Shown: piece after piece, positions 25,094-33,355 of the stretch
How the letters are laid out: every line of letters begins with the position of its first letter
Position numbering within the stretch: position 1 is the stretch's first letter
Notes under the pieces: model-generated
What the model saw: the letters and a program-made list of their open reading frames with translations, nothing else
What the model was told of the DNA's origin: nothing
Databases searched by the model: none
Assembly: GCF_014191255.1 (NCBI RefSeq)
Contig: NZ_JACHWH010000001.1
Coordinates: 1,488,001-1,552,000 of the forward strand
From: Amycolatopsis bartoniae
GTDB taxonomy: Bacteria; Actinomycetota; Actinomycetes; Mycobacteriales; Pseudonocardiaceae
DNA length: 64,000 nt
Reading direction: 5' to 3'
Program-made: the position numbers and the translations under genes

Positions 25094-25629
25094 GACTCCG
25101 CCGTCAGGATCGCGACGACCTCCGGCAGGACCTCTTCGGCCCGCTTGCGCACCTCGTCCGGGGTGAGCACCGCGACCGGGTGCGCCGTCGTGGCGTAGTG
25201 GTAGCCCTTGGCGTTGCGCAGTTCGGCCATCGCGTCGGCGGTGACGACGAACGCGTCACTACAAATCACCGCGGCCGGCACGCCCCGGCGTTCCAGTGCG
25301 ACGCCGTCGGCGACCGCCGACGCGCTGCACGAACCGCAGTCGCCGACCCCGGTGATCACCGCGTCGCACGTCTCCGCCAGCTCGGTCAGCTGCTCCTCGG
25401 GCAGCGGCAGGGCGAACGCGGTCTTGACGCTCGGCCGCACCGCCTCGACCCCGTGCCGCTCGCGCAGCAACCTGCCCAGTTCGTCGAGGAACAGCGCCGC
25501 GTTCTGCTTGGTGTTCGACAGCAGGCCGACGGTCGCGCCGGCCAGCCTCGCGCGCCGGGGCGTCAGGACGGCAGCACCTTCCGACACGGCGCGGCGCCCG
25601 CCCGTCGGATCGAGGATCGGAGTGGCCAT
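25090..25629 (-). CDS. UGSC family (seleno)protein, cysteine form
   Basis: A 179-residue protein matching the UGSC family, named for a Sec-Gly-Ser-Cys motif found in selenoprotein members. Here the motif is GDCGSC (Cys98, Cys101), so the selenocysteine is replaced by cysteine. Surrounding sequence (CDAVITGVGDCGSCSASAVA, then GVPAAVICSDAF) fits the family. The fold is probably alpha/beta with the C-x-x-C at a helix start, a redox-like active site. It is the first gene of the cassette. The ATG has no strong ribosome site. The biological function is not established. Confidence 0.82.
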   Translation of the reverse strand: MATPILDPTGGRRAVSEGAAVLTPRRARLAGATVGLLSNTKQNAALFLDELGRLLRERHGVEAVRPSVKTAFALPLPEEQLTELAETCDAVITGVGDCGSCSASAVADGVALERRGVPAAVICSDAFVVTADAMAELRNAKGYHYATTAHPVAVLTPDEVRKRAEEVLPEVVAILTAES

Positions 25630-25733
25630 GCACCCGATCGTGGGCCGTTCGCCGGGCGGGCGCCAAGGGCGTTTTCGCCTGACGGCAACAACTCGCCGCA
25701 GCGCCCGGCCGGGGATGCTGCGAAACTGAAAGT

Positions 25734-26126
25734 ATGGCGAACGACCGCAACGTGCTGGGCGGGGAGCTGGAGGCGTGTGGCAGCGACCCCGTCACCGGGT
25801 TCTACCGCGAGGGCTCCTGCACCACCGGCCCCGACGACCTCGGCAACCACACGGTGTGCGCAGTCGTCACGAAGGAGTTCCTCGAGTACTCGCTCAAGGT
25901 CGGCAACGACCTGCTGACCCCGCGGCCGGAGTACGAGTTCCCCGGCCTGCAGGCGGGTGACCGCTGGTGCATCGTCGCGGCGCGCTGGCAGGAGGCGTAC
26001 GAGGCGGGCGTCGCCCCGCCCGTGGTGCTCGCGGCGACGCACGAGCGCGCGCTGGAGGTCGTGGACCTGGAGGCGTTGCGCGAGCACGCGGCCGACGTGC
26101 CCGCCGACCCTAGTTCGCTGCTCTGA
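25734..26126 (+). CDS. DUF2237 family protein
   Basis: A 130-residue protein that matches DUF2237 across its length: NVLGGELEACGSDPVTGFYR, CTTGPDDLGNHTVCAVVT, GNDLLTPRPEYEFPGL and AGDRWCIVAARWQEA. Four cysteines and the polar blocks are conserved in the family. No reaction is known for it. It is alone on its strand, divergent from the UGSC cassette and overlapping the end of the convergent membrane-protein gene by 17 bp. Confidence 0.88.
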   Translation: MANDRNVLGGELEACGSDPVTGFYREGSCTTGPDDLGNHTVCAVVTKEFLEYSLKVGNDLLTPRPEYEFPGLQAGDRWCIVAARWQEAYEAGVAPPVVLAATHERALEVVDLEALREHAADVPADPSSLL

Positions 26127-26712
26127 CCCGGAACCGGGTGAACCAGATCGCCGCGCCGGTGAACGCGATCGACCCGATCACGGCGACCACGTCGAAGGCC
26201 AGGTTGTGGCGGCTGGCGAAGTCAGGTTCGAGCAGGCCACCGGGCGTGTCGAGCACCTCGACGGTGGTGCCGGCGCGCTGCCGGTCGGTGGAGTCGGTGC
26301 GGATGGTGAAGGTGCCGCCGCGCGGGCAGCTGAGGGTGTGCACGAAGCCGTAGTGCTGGTAGCGGGAGCGGGTGTCCACCTCCTCACGCTGGATCACCTG
26401 GCAGGACTCGGCTAACCCGAACGTGTGTAAGGCAAGACCTCGGCCGCCTACGGTGAGTGCGGCGAACAGGAGCGCCCCGGACACCAGCGCGAGGATCAGC
26501 GCCCACCACGGGCCGCCCGCGAACCGCGTCGTGCCGAGGGCGAACGCGGCCACTCCGGCGATGCCGATGACCAGGGCGACGATGCTGCTGTGCGGGGGCA
26601 GCACGAACAGCACGGCCGCCACCACCACGCCCGCGATCCCGGCGGGGGCGGCCACCCGTCCAGTGCGGATTCCGAGTCTTCGGGCGAGATCACCCGCCGG
26701 AGTGCCTGTCAT
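26110..26712 (-). CDS. Hypothetical membrane protein, DUF3592-like layout
   Basis: A 200-residue protein with three N-terminal membrane helices (about residues 20-35, 43-60 and 68-88), an extracytoplasmic part of ~80 residues with two cysteines (AESCQVI and LSCPRGG), and a final helix (~170-190). The extracellular part contains TDRQRAGTTVEVLDTPGGL, reminiscent of DUF3592-type proteins in which a small beta domain sits between membrane helices. No enzymatic motif is seen. It converges with DUF2237. Confidence 0.65.
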   Translation of the reverse strand: MTGTPAGDLARRLGIRTGRVAAPAGIAGVVVAAVLFVLPPHSSIVALVIGIAGVAAFALGTTRFAGGPWWALILALVSGALLFAALTVGGRGLALHTFGLAESCQVIQREEVDTRSRYQHYGFVHTLSCPRGGTFTIRTDSTDRQRAGTTVEVLDTPGGLLEPDFASRHNLAFDVVAVIGSIAFTGAAIWFTRFRVRAAN

Positions 26713-26747
26713 CGCGTAACTCTAGCCAGCGAACGGGCCCTTGTATT

Positions 26748-27797
26748 GTGACGCGCGTGCACGAAGCCGGCTACTACGAGCTGCTCGGGGTGGACAGGAC
26801 CGCCTCCGTGGCCGAGATCAAGTCGGCGTACCGCGCGAAGGCCCGCGCGAGCCACCCCGACGCGGGCGGTTCGCCCGACGAGTTCCACCGGCTCCGCCTC
26901 GCCTATGAAACGCTGAGCGACCCGCACCGCCGCGCGGAGTACGACCGGGGCGCCGCGCCCGTGCCCATCCGTGTACGGCGGCGGCCACGCAGCTTCGGCG
27001 AGGACCCGTCGTTCGTCGCGACCGTGCCACGGCTCGATCCGGAGACCTTGCCGTGGTGGCACCGCGTCGCTCCGGCGTGCCCGGCGACGCCGGAGCGCCC
27101 GGGGCACGCGCCCGCCGCGATCCTGCTGTGCTGGCTGTTGCTCGTGGTGCTGCCGTTGCTGGCCGGGCCGCTGCTGGTGACCATCTGGCTGCTGCTGGCG
27201 ACGGCCGTCGCGATCTGGCTCGTGCGGCGGCACCTGCTGTTGAAGCAGGCGCGGGAGCGGTTCGCCGCCGAGTTCGGCCGGACGGTGGTGTTCGGCCGCC
27301 CCGGCGGCGACGCCGACCAGTGGGGTGAGCGGCTGACGGCGGAACTGCTGGAGCGCTATCTGACGCGGTTGCCGTCCGTGCGCGTCTTCCACGGCCTCGC
27401 CTGGCCAGGTTCGGTGTTCGCCGACATCGACCACGCCGTCCTCGCCGGGCGGCGGCTGGTGCTGGTGGAGTCGAAGACTTGGCTGCCCGGCTACTACGCG
27501 GCCGACGAGGACGGCACCCTGTGGCGCGACGACCGCCTCTTCCGCGGCGGCGCGACCCGCCTGCCCGAGGCGATCGAGGCGTACCGCGAGCTGCTGCCGG
27601 GCGTGGAGATCCGCGGCGCGCTGGTGGTGTACCCCAGCCGCGCCGGGGAGATCACGACGGAGGAGGACTTCGACCTGCCCGCGCCGCCGATGACGCCGGA
27701 ACAGTTCGTGACCGAGATCGGCGGCTGGCTGGCCGCACAGCCGTCCATTGTGGACATCGAAGTGCTGCGCCTGGTGCGCGGGCAAGTGGTGAGCTAG
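26748..27797 (+). CDS. J-domain protein fused to a nuclease-related (NERD) domain
   Basis: A 349-residue fusion. Residues ~8-68 are a DnaJ J-domain (YYELLGVDRTASVAEIKSAY, SHPDAGGS, YETLSDPHRRAEYD). The usual HPD tripeptide is kept in SHPDAG. Two adjacent membrane helices follow (~120-165). Residues ~190-345 resemble NERD: WGERLTAELL, FADIDHAVLAGRRLVLVESK with the Asp...Glu-x-Lys pattern of nuclease-like folds, then LYRDD-like and YPSRAGEI parts. A J-domain recruits DnaK. A link between a membrane-bound nuclease-like domain and the chaperone is inferred. The GTG start is close to an alternative GTG at 26757. Confidence 0.78.
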   Translation: MTRVHEAGYYELLGVDRTASVAEIKSAYRAKARASHPDAGGSPDEFHRLRLAYETLSDPHRRAEYDRGAAPVPIRVRRRPRSFGEDPSFVATVPRLDPETLPWWHRVAPACPATPERPGHAPAAILLCWLLLVVLPLLAGPLLVTIWLLLATAVAIWLVRRHLLLKQARERFAAEFGRTVVFGRPGGDADQWGERLTAELLERYLTRLPSVRVFHGLAWPGSVFADIDHAVLAGRRLVLVESKTWLPGYYAADEDGTLWRDDRLFRGGATRLPEAIEAYRELLPGVEIRGALVVYPSRAGEITTEEDFDLPAPPMTPEQFVTEIGGWLAAQPSIVDIEVLRLVRGQVVS

Positions 27798-28453
27798 TGC
27801 GCATCCTGGTAGTGGAGGACGAGAAGCGCCTCGCCGCGGCGCTGAAGGCTGGGCTAACGGCGGAGGGGTACGCCGTCGACGTGGTGCACAACGGACGCGA
27901 CGCGCTGTGGTTCGTCTCGGAGCACCGGTACGCGGCGATGATCCTGGACATCATGCTTCCCGGCCTGAACGGGTACCGCGTTTGCGCCCAGCTGCGCGCT
28001 TCGGGCGACGACACGCCGGTGCTGATGCTGACCGCGAAGGACGGCGAGCACGACGAGATCGAGGCACTGGACACCGGCGCGGACGACTTCCTGGCGAAAC
28101 CGTTCTCGTACCCGGTACTGCTGTCGAGGCTGCGGGCACTGATCCGACGGGGCGGTTCGAGCGAAGCGAGCGTACTGACGCTCGGGCCGGTGCACCTCGA
28201 TCTCAGTGCCCGCCGCTGTTCCCGCGACGGCGTGGAAGTGCCGCTCACCAGCAAGGAGTTCGCGTTGCTGGCCTACCTGCTGCGCCGCCCCGGCACGGTG
28301 GTGAGCAAGGCGGAGCTGCTGGAGAACCTGTGGGACTTCGCTTCGACCGCGACGGCGAACGTCGTCGAGGTCCACGTGAGCGCGCTGCGCCGGAAGCTCG
28401 GCCTGGAGCTGATCCGGACCGTCCGCGGCGCCGGTTACCTCGCCGATGCTTAG
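27797..28453 (+). CDS. Two-component response regulator, OmpR/PhoB family
   Basis: A 218-residue regulator. The receiver domain has the acidic pocket EDE, the phosphorylated aspartate in MILDIMLPG (~residue 51), and the conserved Thr and Lys in LMLTAKD and FLAKPF. The winged-helix output domain ends with VVEVHVSALRRKL and TVRGAGYLA. It starts with a GTG sharing its G with the preceding TAG stop. Its stop overlaps the start of the histidine-kinase gene by eight bases. The tandem TTCAG repeats at 29798-29823 are a good candidate binding site. Confidence 0.93.
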   Translation: MRILVVEDEKRLAAALKAGLTAEGYAVDVVHNGRDALWFVSEHRYAAMILDIMLPGLNGYRVCAQLRASGDDTPVLMLTAKDGEHDEIEALDTGADDFLAKPFSYPVLLSRLRALIRRGGSSEASVLTLGPVHLDLSARRCSRDGVEVPLTSKEFALLAYLLRRPGTVVSKAELLENLWDFASTATANVVEVHVSALRRKLGLELIRTVRGAGYLADA

Positions 28454-29786
28454 GTCCACCCGCACGCGGGTCGCCGCACTGGCGACCGTGGCCGCGCTGC
28501 TCGCACTGGGCGGAGGCGGGCTCTGGTTCGTGCGAACGCTTTCGGAGCGCTTCGAGGCGGGCGCGACGCAGCTGGCCTCGGCCGAGGCACAGTCCATCAC
28601 ACGCCTGCTGGACGACGGCACCGCGCCAGCGGACGTGACCTCGGTCCTGCGCGGCAGCGGCGTGCCCCTCTTCGAGATCGTGGACCACACGGGCCGTGTC
28701 GCCAGCTGCCCGGAGCTGGACCCCACCGCACCGCCCTTTCTGGCGGGCAGGACGACCCTCACCCTCGACGGGCCGGTGACGGGCAGCCGGATCAGCTGGC
28801 AGCGCTGCAACAGCGGCTTCGACGGCTACATCGACGGACCGATCCGAACAGCTGTCGTGCGCGGCGGAACGTCCGACTACGCCGTGTACGTGGCCGCTCG
28901 CATCGACCCCTACGACCAATTGCCGGCGATCCGGTCGCAAGTGCTGGTGGCGGTGCCCGTGGTGGCACTCGCGATCGGCATCGTGGCCTGGCTGGCGGTG
29001 CGCCGCTCGCTGCGCCCGGTGGAACGGATCCGGAGCGGGCTCGCGGAGATCAGCGCGCACGACCTGACCCGACGCGTGCCGGTACCGGCCACAAGGGATG
29101 AACTCGCCGCGCTCGCCACCACGACCAACGAGACGCTGACGCGCCTGCGGTCGGCGGTGGAACGACAGAGGCGGTTCACCGCCGACGCCTCGCACGAGCT
29201 GCGCACCCCGCTCGCGTCGCTGCGCACCCAGCTCGAGGTCCTGCTCGCCTATCCGGACCGGATCGACTGGCAGGAGGCGGTGACCGGCGCGGTGGCCGAC
29301 GTGGGCCGGCTACAGGAACTGGTTGCGGATCTGCTGACGCTGGCTCGCCTCGAAGGCGGCGGCGCGGACCGCCAGGAGCGGGTACCGATGGCCGAAGTCG
29401 TGAGCGGCTGTCTGGCCGGCCGCGACGTGGCAGCACGGCTGATGGCTGCCGTCGTACGCGGGCACCGGGGACAGCTGGCGCGAGTGGTACGGAACCTCCT
29501 CGACAACGCCGAACGACACGCGCGATCCACTGTCACCGTCTCGTTGACGGTCACGGACGAGTGCGTGCTGGAGGTCTCCGACGACGGTCCAGGTGTGCCC
29601 ACGGCCGAGCGCGAGCGCGTCTTCGACCCGTTCGTCCGGCTCGACGAGGACCGGGACCGGGAGGACGGCGGCAGCGGTCTGGGGCTGGCGATCGTCTCGG
29701 AGATCATCACGGCGCACGGCGGGACGGTTTCCGTGCTGGACAACGAACCCGGGGCCCGTTTCGTCGTGCGCCTGCCGCTCGCCTGA
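28446..29786 (+). CDS. Sensor histidine kinase
   Basis: A 446-residue membrane kinase. A first helix (~8-28) and a second (~165-185) flank a ~130-residue extracytoplasmic sensor region containing two cysteines (ASCPEL and QRCNSG). A HAMP domain follows (RRSLRPVERI...). The H-box is FTADASHELRTPL with the phospho-accepting His, the N-box is VVRNLLDNAERHA, and the G-boxes are SDDGPGVP and GGSGLGLAIV. It should phosphorylate the response regulator encoded just upstream. The signal is unknown. Confidence 0.93.
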   Translation: MLRSTRTRVAALATVAALLALGGGGLWFVRTLSERFEAGATQLASAEAQSITRLLDDGTAPADVTSVLRGSGVPLFEIVDHTGRVASCPELDPTAPPFLAGRTTLTLDGPVTGSRISWQRCNSGFDGYIDGPIRTAVVRGGTSDYAVYVAARIDPYDQLPAIRSQVLVAVPVVALAIGIVAWLAVRRSLRPVERIRSGLAEISAHDLTRRVPVPATRDELAALATTTNETLTRLRSAVERQRRFTADASHELRTPLASLRTQLEVLLAYPDRIDWQEAVTGAVADVGRLQELVADLLTLARLEGGGADRQERVPMAEVVSGCLAGRDVAARLMAAVVRGHRGQLARVVRNLLDNAERHARSTVTVSLTVTDECVLEVSDDGPGVPTAERERVFDPFVRLDEDRDREDGGSGLGLAIVSEIITAHGGTVSVLDNEPGARFVVRLPLA

Positions 29787-29823
29787 CTGAAGACGTCTTC
29801 AGGTTGCTTCAGCTCCGGTTCAG
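29787..29823 (+). promoter_or_regulatory. Candidate response-regulator binding site with helically phased TTCAG repeats
   Basis: Three TTCAG direct repeats begin at 29798, 29808 and 29819, spaced 10 and 11 bp, the layout used by OmpR-family dimers. The first is also part of the perfect palindrome CTGAAGACGTCTTCAG (29787-29802). The site begins immediately after the histidine-kinase stop and lies 25 bp before the DUF2079 gene. The DUF2079 gene may thus be a direct target of the two-component system. Confidence 0.6.
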
Positions 29824-29847
29824 TGTGGCGGCACGAGGCTGCCCGCC

Positions 29848-31158
29848 ATGCTTCTCGCTCCACGCGCCCTGCGCGCACCGACCGTGCCGGTCATCGTCGC
29901 CGCCGCCGCGTTCGTCGGCTACGCGGTCTGGTCCCTGCTGCTGCACCACGTCTGGCTCGCCACCGGGTACGACCTGGGTATCTTCGAGCAGGCCGTACGG
30001 TCCTACGCGCACGGCCACTGGCCGGTCGCGGACCTGAAGGGCCCGGACTTCCCCCTGCTGGGCGACCACTTCCACCCGGTACTGGCGGTACTCGCCCCGC
30101 TCTACCGCCTCTGGCCGTCGCCGGACACGTTGCTGCTCTCCCAGGCAGCTCTGCTGGCGGTGTCGGCGATTCCGGTGACCCGGTGCGCGATCGAGCGACT
30201 GGGCGGCGGGCCGGGCGCGGCTTTCGGCACGGGGTACGCGTTCTCCTCCGGTCTGCTCAACGCGGTCACGTTCGACTTCCACGAGATCTGTTTCGCGGTC
30301 CCCCTGCTGGCGTTCTCGGTCGAGCGCCTCCTGCGGAGGGAGTGGCGAGCCGCGGTTGTCTTCGCCGCACCGCTGGTACTGGTCAAGGAGGATCTGCCCC
30401 TGACACTGGCGGCGCTCGGGATCTACCTGGTGTGGCAGGGGCAGCGGCGGCTGGGCTGGGTGGTGTGTGTCTGCGGGCTCGCCTGCACCGCCGTGCTGAC
30501 AGGACTGGTGCTGCCCGCGCTGAACCCCGACGGGCACTACGCCTTCGCCGGGCGGATGGGCACACCGGCGCTGACCGACGGGCTGGGGCCCAAACTGATG
30601 ACCCTGTTGCTGACGTTCGGGCCCACCGCGTTCGCGGGTGTTCGGTCACGGGTGTCGATCCTGCTGGTGCCGACGCTGGCGTGGCGCCTGCTGTCCAGCT
30701 ATCCCAACTACTGGGGCCCGGGCTATCACTACAACGCCGTCCTGATGCCCATCGTTTTCCTCGCAGCGCTGGGAAGTTCTGCCGAACGCCTGCGCCGTCC
30801 CGCAACGGTGTGCGCCGTGCTGACCTCAGTCGTCGTGTGCGGTGCGTTGTTGCCTGGAGCGCCGCCACCGGCAACCGAACGGGCTGCGCTGGCGGCGGCG
30901 CTGGCATCCATCCCGGACGGCGCCACCGTGGCGGCGGGCAGTCAGGTGGCGCCCCACCTGACGAGCCGCTGCCGCGTGCTGTTCTTCCCCGAACAGCCGG
31001 ACGCCTCGACCAGTCCGGAGTGGATAGTCACGACCCGCCCACTGATCGCCTGGCCGATCCCGGTGGCGGCTCAGGAGCGGCGGCTTCGGGAACTCCGACA
31101 GGAGCGCTACGTTGCGGTGATCGACACGGAGAAGGTGCTCGTCCTCCACCGAAGGTGA
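29848..31158 (+). CDS. DUF2079 family polytopic membrane protein
   Basis: A 436-residue protein with about nine to ten membrane helices. The N-terminal block YDLGIFEQAVRSYAHGHWP and the following GDHFHPVLAVLAPLYRLWPS are the DUF2079 signature. These resemble the acceptor loop of GT-C type glycosyltransferases, with which the family is sometimes grouped. A C-terminal soluble part (LASIPDGATVAAGSQVAPHL, then FFPEQPDASTSPEWI) faces outward. It follows the two-component genes and the TTCAG repeats, and so may act in the envelope response they control (inference). Confidence 0.85.
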   Translation: MLLAPRALRAPTVPVIVAAAAFVGYAVWSLLLHHVWLATGYDLGIFEQAVRSYAHGHWPVADLKGPDFPLLGDHFHPVLAVLAPLYRLWPSPDTLLLSQAALLAVSAIPVTRCAIERLGGGPGAAFGTGYAFSSGLLNAVTFDFHEICFAVPLLAFSVERLLRREWRAAVVFAAPLVLVKEDLPLTLAALGIYLVWQGQRRLGWVVCVCGLACTAVLTGLVLPALNPDGHYAFAGRMGTPALTDGLGPKLMTLLLTFGPTAFAGVRSRVSILLVPTLAWRLLSSYPNYWGPGYHYNAVLMPIVFLAALGSSAERLRRPATVCAVLTSVVVCGALLPGAPPPATERAALAAALASIPDGATVAAGSQVAPHLTSRCRVLFFPEQPDASTSPEWIVTTRPLIAWPIPVAAQERRLRELRQERYVAVIDTEKVLVLHRR

Positions 31159-31322
31159 GCACGAGTCTGCTCAGGGACCTCGGTCTCGCTGGGAAGCATG
31201 TCACCATCGACTCGCACAAGCGAGCCTCAGTCGCCGTCAGGGCGCTGCGCGACCCGACCGGCGCCGTGATCCACTCCGACCGCGGCGCCCAGTTCCGGTC
31301 GGCTGGCGCGCTCACGGGCTGA
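31158..31322 (+). pseudogene. IS3-type transposase remnant (rve integrase fragment)
   Basis: Beginning right after the DUF2079 stop, one frame encodes SLLRDLGLAGKHVTIDSHKR... followed by AVIHSDRGAQFRS. This is the core of an IS3-family DDE integrase: the HSDRG motif holds the second catalytic aspartate. It ends at a stop after GALTG. No first or third catalytic region, inverted repeats or target duplication are visible. It is a decayed fragment. The rest of 31159-31505 holds nothing I can support. Confidence 0.7.
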
Positions 31323-31505
31323 CCGGGTCGTTGGGTCGGGGCCCGTGGTGACAATGCCGCGATGGAACGTTCTCGACACCCGGTGGCGCACCCGGGAACG
31401 GGCGCTCTGGGCTCACCCCAATCGAGTTCGAGATCAACTCCACGGCCGCACCAGTGCCCGAACTGTCAATCGAAGTGTGAGCACCTCCTTCCGTCGCCTC
31501 GGTGG

Positions 31506-31775
31506 TCAAGCCGCGCTCCAGAGGCACAGCGGCGGCTCTCGGTCCCGCTTCGTGACGTACGTGCCCTTCGACTTGATCGTCACCACCAGGCCGCGCTCGC
31601 GCAGCACCCGCGTCGCGTGCCGGGCTGTGCCGAGCGAGACGCCGTACTCGCGCGCCAGCTGGTTCTCGCCCGGCAGCGGCGTGTTCGGGGCGAGCTCGCC
31701 GGAGCGGATGCGCGCCGCGAGCTGCTCGGCCATGGCTTCGTACAGGTAACCCGGGGTCTCCCGCTCGATGTTCAT
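31506..31775 (-). CDS. Short GntR-type winged-helix regulator
   Basis: An 89-residue protein consisting only of a GntR DNA-binding domain: YLYEAMAEQLAARIRSGELA, LPGENQLAREYGVSLGTARH, RVLRERGLVVTIKSKGTYV. No effector domain follows. Such short GntR proteins are common in actinobacteria. The ATG at 31775 is preferred over a longer reading. AT-richer DNA with GATACTT lies just upstream, so a leaderless transcript is possible. It is divergent from a small XRE gene. Confidence 0.8.
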   Translation of the reverse strand: MNIERETPGYLYEAMAEQLAARIRSGELAPNTPLPGENQLAREYGVSLGTARHATRVLRERGLVVTIKSKGTYVTKRDREPPLCLWSAA

Positions 31776-31841
31776 GCGACAAAAAGTATCATGAGAAGAA
31801 CAAGATGTCCTGCGAAACGCCACGGCTAAGCTTCTTCCCCG

Positions 31842-32126
31842 ATGACCGAAAAGGAAGCGGACGAGGCGTTCGACGACCGGCTGCGCGCGCTCGCCGGCCG
31901 GATCCGCAGAGCGCGCCGCGACCTCGACCTCAGCCAGGAGGACCTCGCCGACCGGGCCCGCGTGTCGCGGTCGGTCGTGGCCGAACTGGAGCGCTCACGG
32001 CTGGACCAGCCGAAGAGCAAGGAGGACCCGCGCAGCCGCCCGCCGCGCAACATCACACTCGACAGCCTCTTCCGCATGGCCGACGCGCTGGGCATCCACC
32101 CGGCGGACCTGCTGGACGACCGCTGA
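31842..32126 (+). CDS. Small XRE family DNA-binding protein
   Basis: A 94-residue protein with one helix-turn-helix of the Cro/CI type: RIRRARRDLDLSQEDLADRA followed by VSRSVVAELERSR (residues ~20-55). A short insertion (QPKSKEDPRSRPPRN) separates it from the last helix LFRMADALGIHPADLL. It is divergent from the short GntR gene with a 66-bp gap. Together they could form a small regulatory module near the IS remnant. The targets are unknown. Confidence 0.8.
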   Translation: MTEKEADEAFDDRLRALAGRIRRARRDLDLSQEDLADRARVSRSVVAELERSRLDQPKSKEDPRSRPPRNITLDSLFRMADALGIHPADLLDDR

Positions 32127-32330
32127 CCTGGGTGGCGCCTCGCGCAGGCCTGCTCGGCGGCCGATCCGAGCGGTGCCCCTCGCCGTCTGCGCACCGGCTG
32201 GGCGGTCGATGACGTGAGCGATGCCCCAGCCATCCGTCGGCCCACCGCAGAGTGGGTGGGCGCGGGCCGCGCCGGGCGGGCAGGTTTCACGAGGGTGGTG
32301 CCGCTCGGGTCGCCGGGCGGCTCCGCGAGC

Positions 32331-32568
32331 GGCGGAGCGCGGCTCGGGTCGGCGATGCCGGGCCGCTCCACAGCCGGTGGCCGCCGCTTGGCTCGGCGAC
32401 GGTGGCTGCGGGCGTAGGCGGGCGCCCGGGCCGGTGATCGTCCAGCGGTTCCGCAGACGGCGGAACCTCGCTCCGCGGTCGCTAACGGCGGCGGAGCGCG
32501 GCTCGCGTCGGCGATAGCCGGTCCACAGCCGGTGGCCGCCGCTCAGCTCGGCGACGGTATCCGTGGGC
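32331..32568. repeat. Imperfect ~78-bp direct repeat in a gene-free gap
   Basis: A block starting GGCGGAGCGCGGCTCG at 32331-32412 recurs at 32490-32568. Both contain TCCACAGCCGGTGGCCGCCG and end near CTCGGCGACGGT. The two copies are 159 bp apart. The 32127-32644 gap is otherwise GC-rich, without a credible gene or ribosome site on either strand. It may be duplicated non-coding DNA or the relic of a repeated element. Confidence 0.7.
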
Positions 32569-32644
32569 AGCGGCGCCGCCCAGTCGGCGGCCGGCTCCGC
32601 GGGCGCCGGAACGTCGTGAGTGCCGCGCGTGATAGGCATGCCGT

Positions 32645-33355
32645 ATGCGCCTGCTGTTGCTGTCCAACTCGACCGCCCCCGGCAGGCGGTACCTCGAGCA
32701 CGCCGGGGAAGCCCTTGCCGCCGCCCTGGACGGGGTGCGGCGGCTCGTGTTCGTCCCGTTCGCGCTCGCCGATCACGACGGCTACACCGCGCAGGTGGCC
32801 CAGGCGCTCGACTCGTACGGCGTGCACGTCACCGGTGCGCACGAGGGTGACCCGATCGAGTCGCTGGACGCCGCGCAGGCCGTGTTCGTCGGTGGGGGCA
32901 ACACCTTCCGGCTGCTGCGGGAGCTCTACGCGCGCGAGCTGCTCGCCCCGATCCGCCACCGCGCCGGGCGTGGCACCGTCTACATCGGATCCAGCGCGGG
33001 CACCAACGTCGCGTGCCCCTCGATCCGTACCACCAATGACATGCCCATCGTGCAGCCGCCCTCGTTCGAGGCAGCCGGGCTCGTGCCGTTCCAGATCAAT
33101 CCGCACTACCTCGACCCGATTCCCGGCCACATGGGAGAAACCCGCGAGGAACGGATCGAGCAGTTCCTGGAGGAGAACGACGTGCCAGTGCTCGCAATGC
33201 GCGAAGGCACCTGGCTGACGCGCGTGGATTCGTCGTTGACGCTCGGCGGGGAACCGGTGGGAGCACGGTTGTTCCGCCGGGGCGCCGCACCCGAAGAGAT
33301 CGAATCCGGTGCCGATCTGAGTCCACTCCTCGAAATCGCGGGCCGCTACCGGTGA
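32645..33355 (+). CDS. pepE: Peptidase E-like serine peptidase (alpha-aspartyl dipeptidase, S51)
   Basis: A 236-residue protein matching peptidase E. The nucleophile elbow is GSSAGTNVAC (Ser ~118). The GGGNTFRLLREL loop, the NPHYLDP motif with the catalytic histidine, and the DSSLTLGG end are all present. Such enzymes cleave Asp-X dipeptides in the cytoplasm. It is followed by a DUF1015 gene starting within its stop (GTGA overlap), so they form a two-gene operon. Confidence 0.9.
   Translation: MRLLLLSNSTAPGRRYLEHAGEALAAALDGVRRLVFVPFALADHDGYTAQVAQALDSYGVHVTGAHEGDPIESLDAAQAVFVGGGNTFRLLRELYARELLAPIRHRAGRGTVYIGSSAGTNVACPSIRTTNDMPIVQPPSFEAAGLVPFQINPHYLDPIPGHMGETREERIEQFLEENDVPVLAMREGTWLTRVDSSLTLGGEPVGARLFRRGAAPEEIESGADLSPLLEIAGRYR

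Noticed and set aside
14371..25629. A single aromatic-degradation operon
   Set aside because: Strand changes, the sigma-factor genes and separate control regions split it into at least four units.
31158..32644. Active mobile element or genomic island
   Set aside because: Only a short transposase fragment exists, with no inverted repeats, target duplication or integrase.
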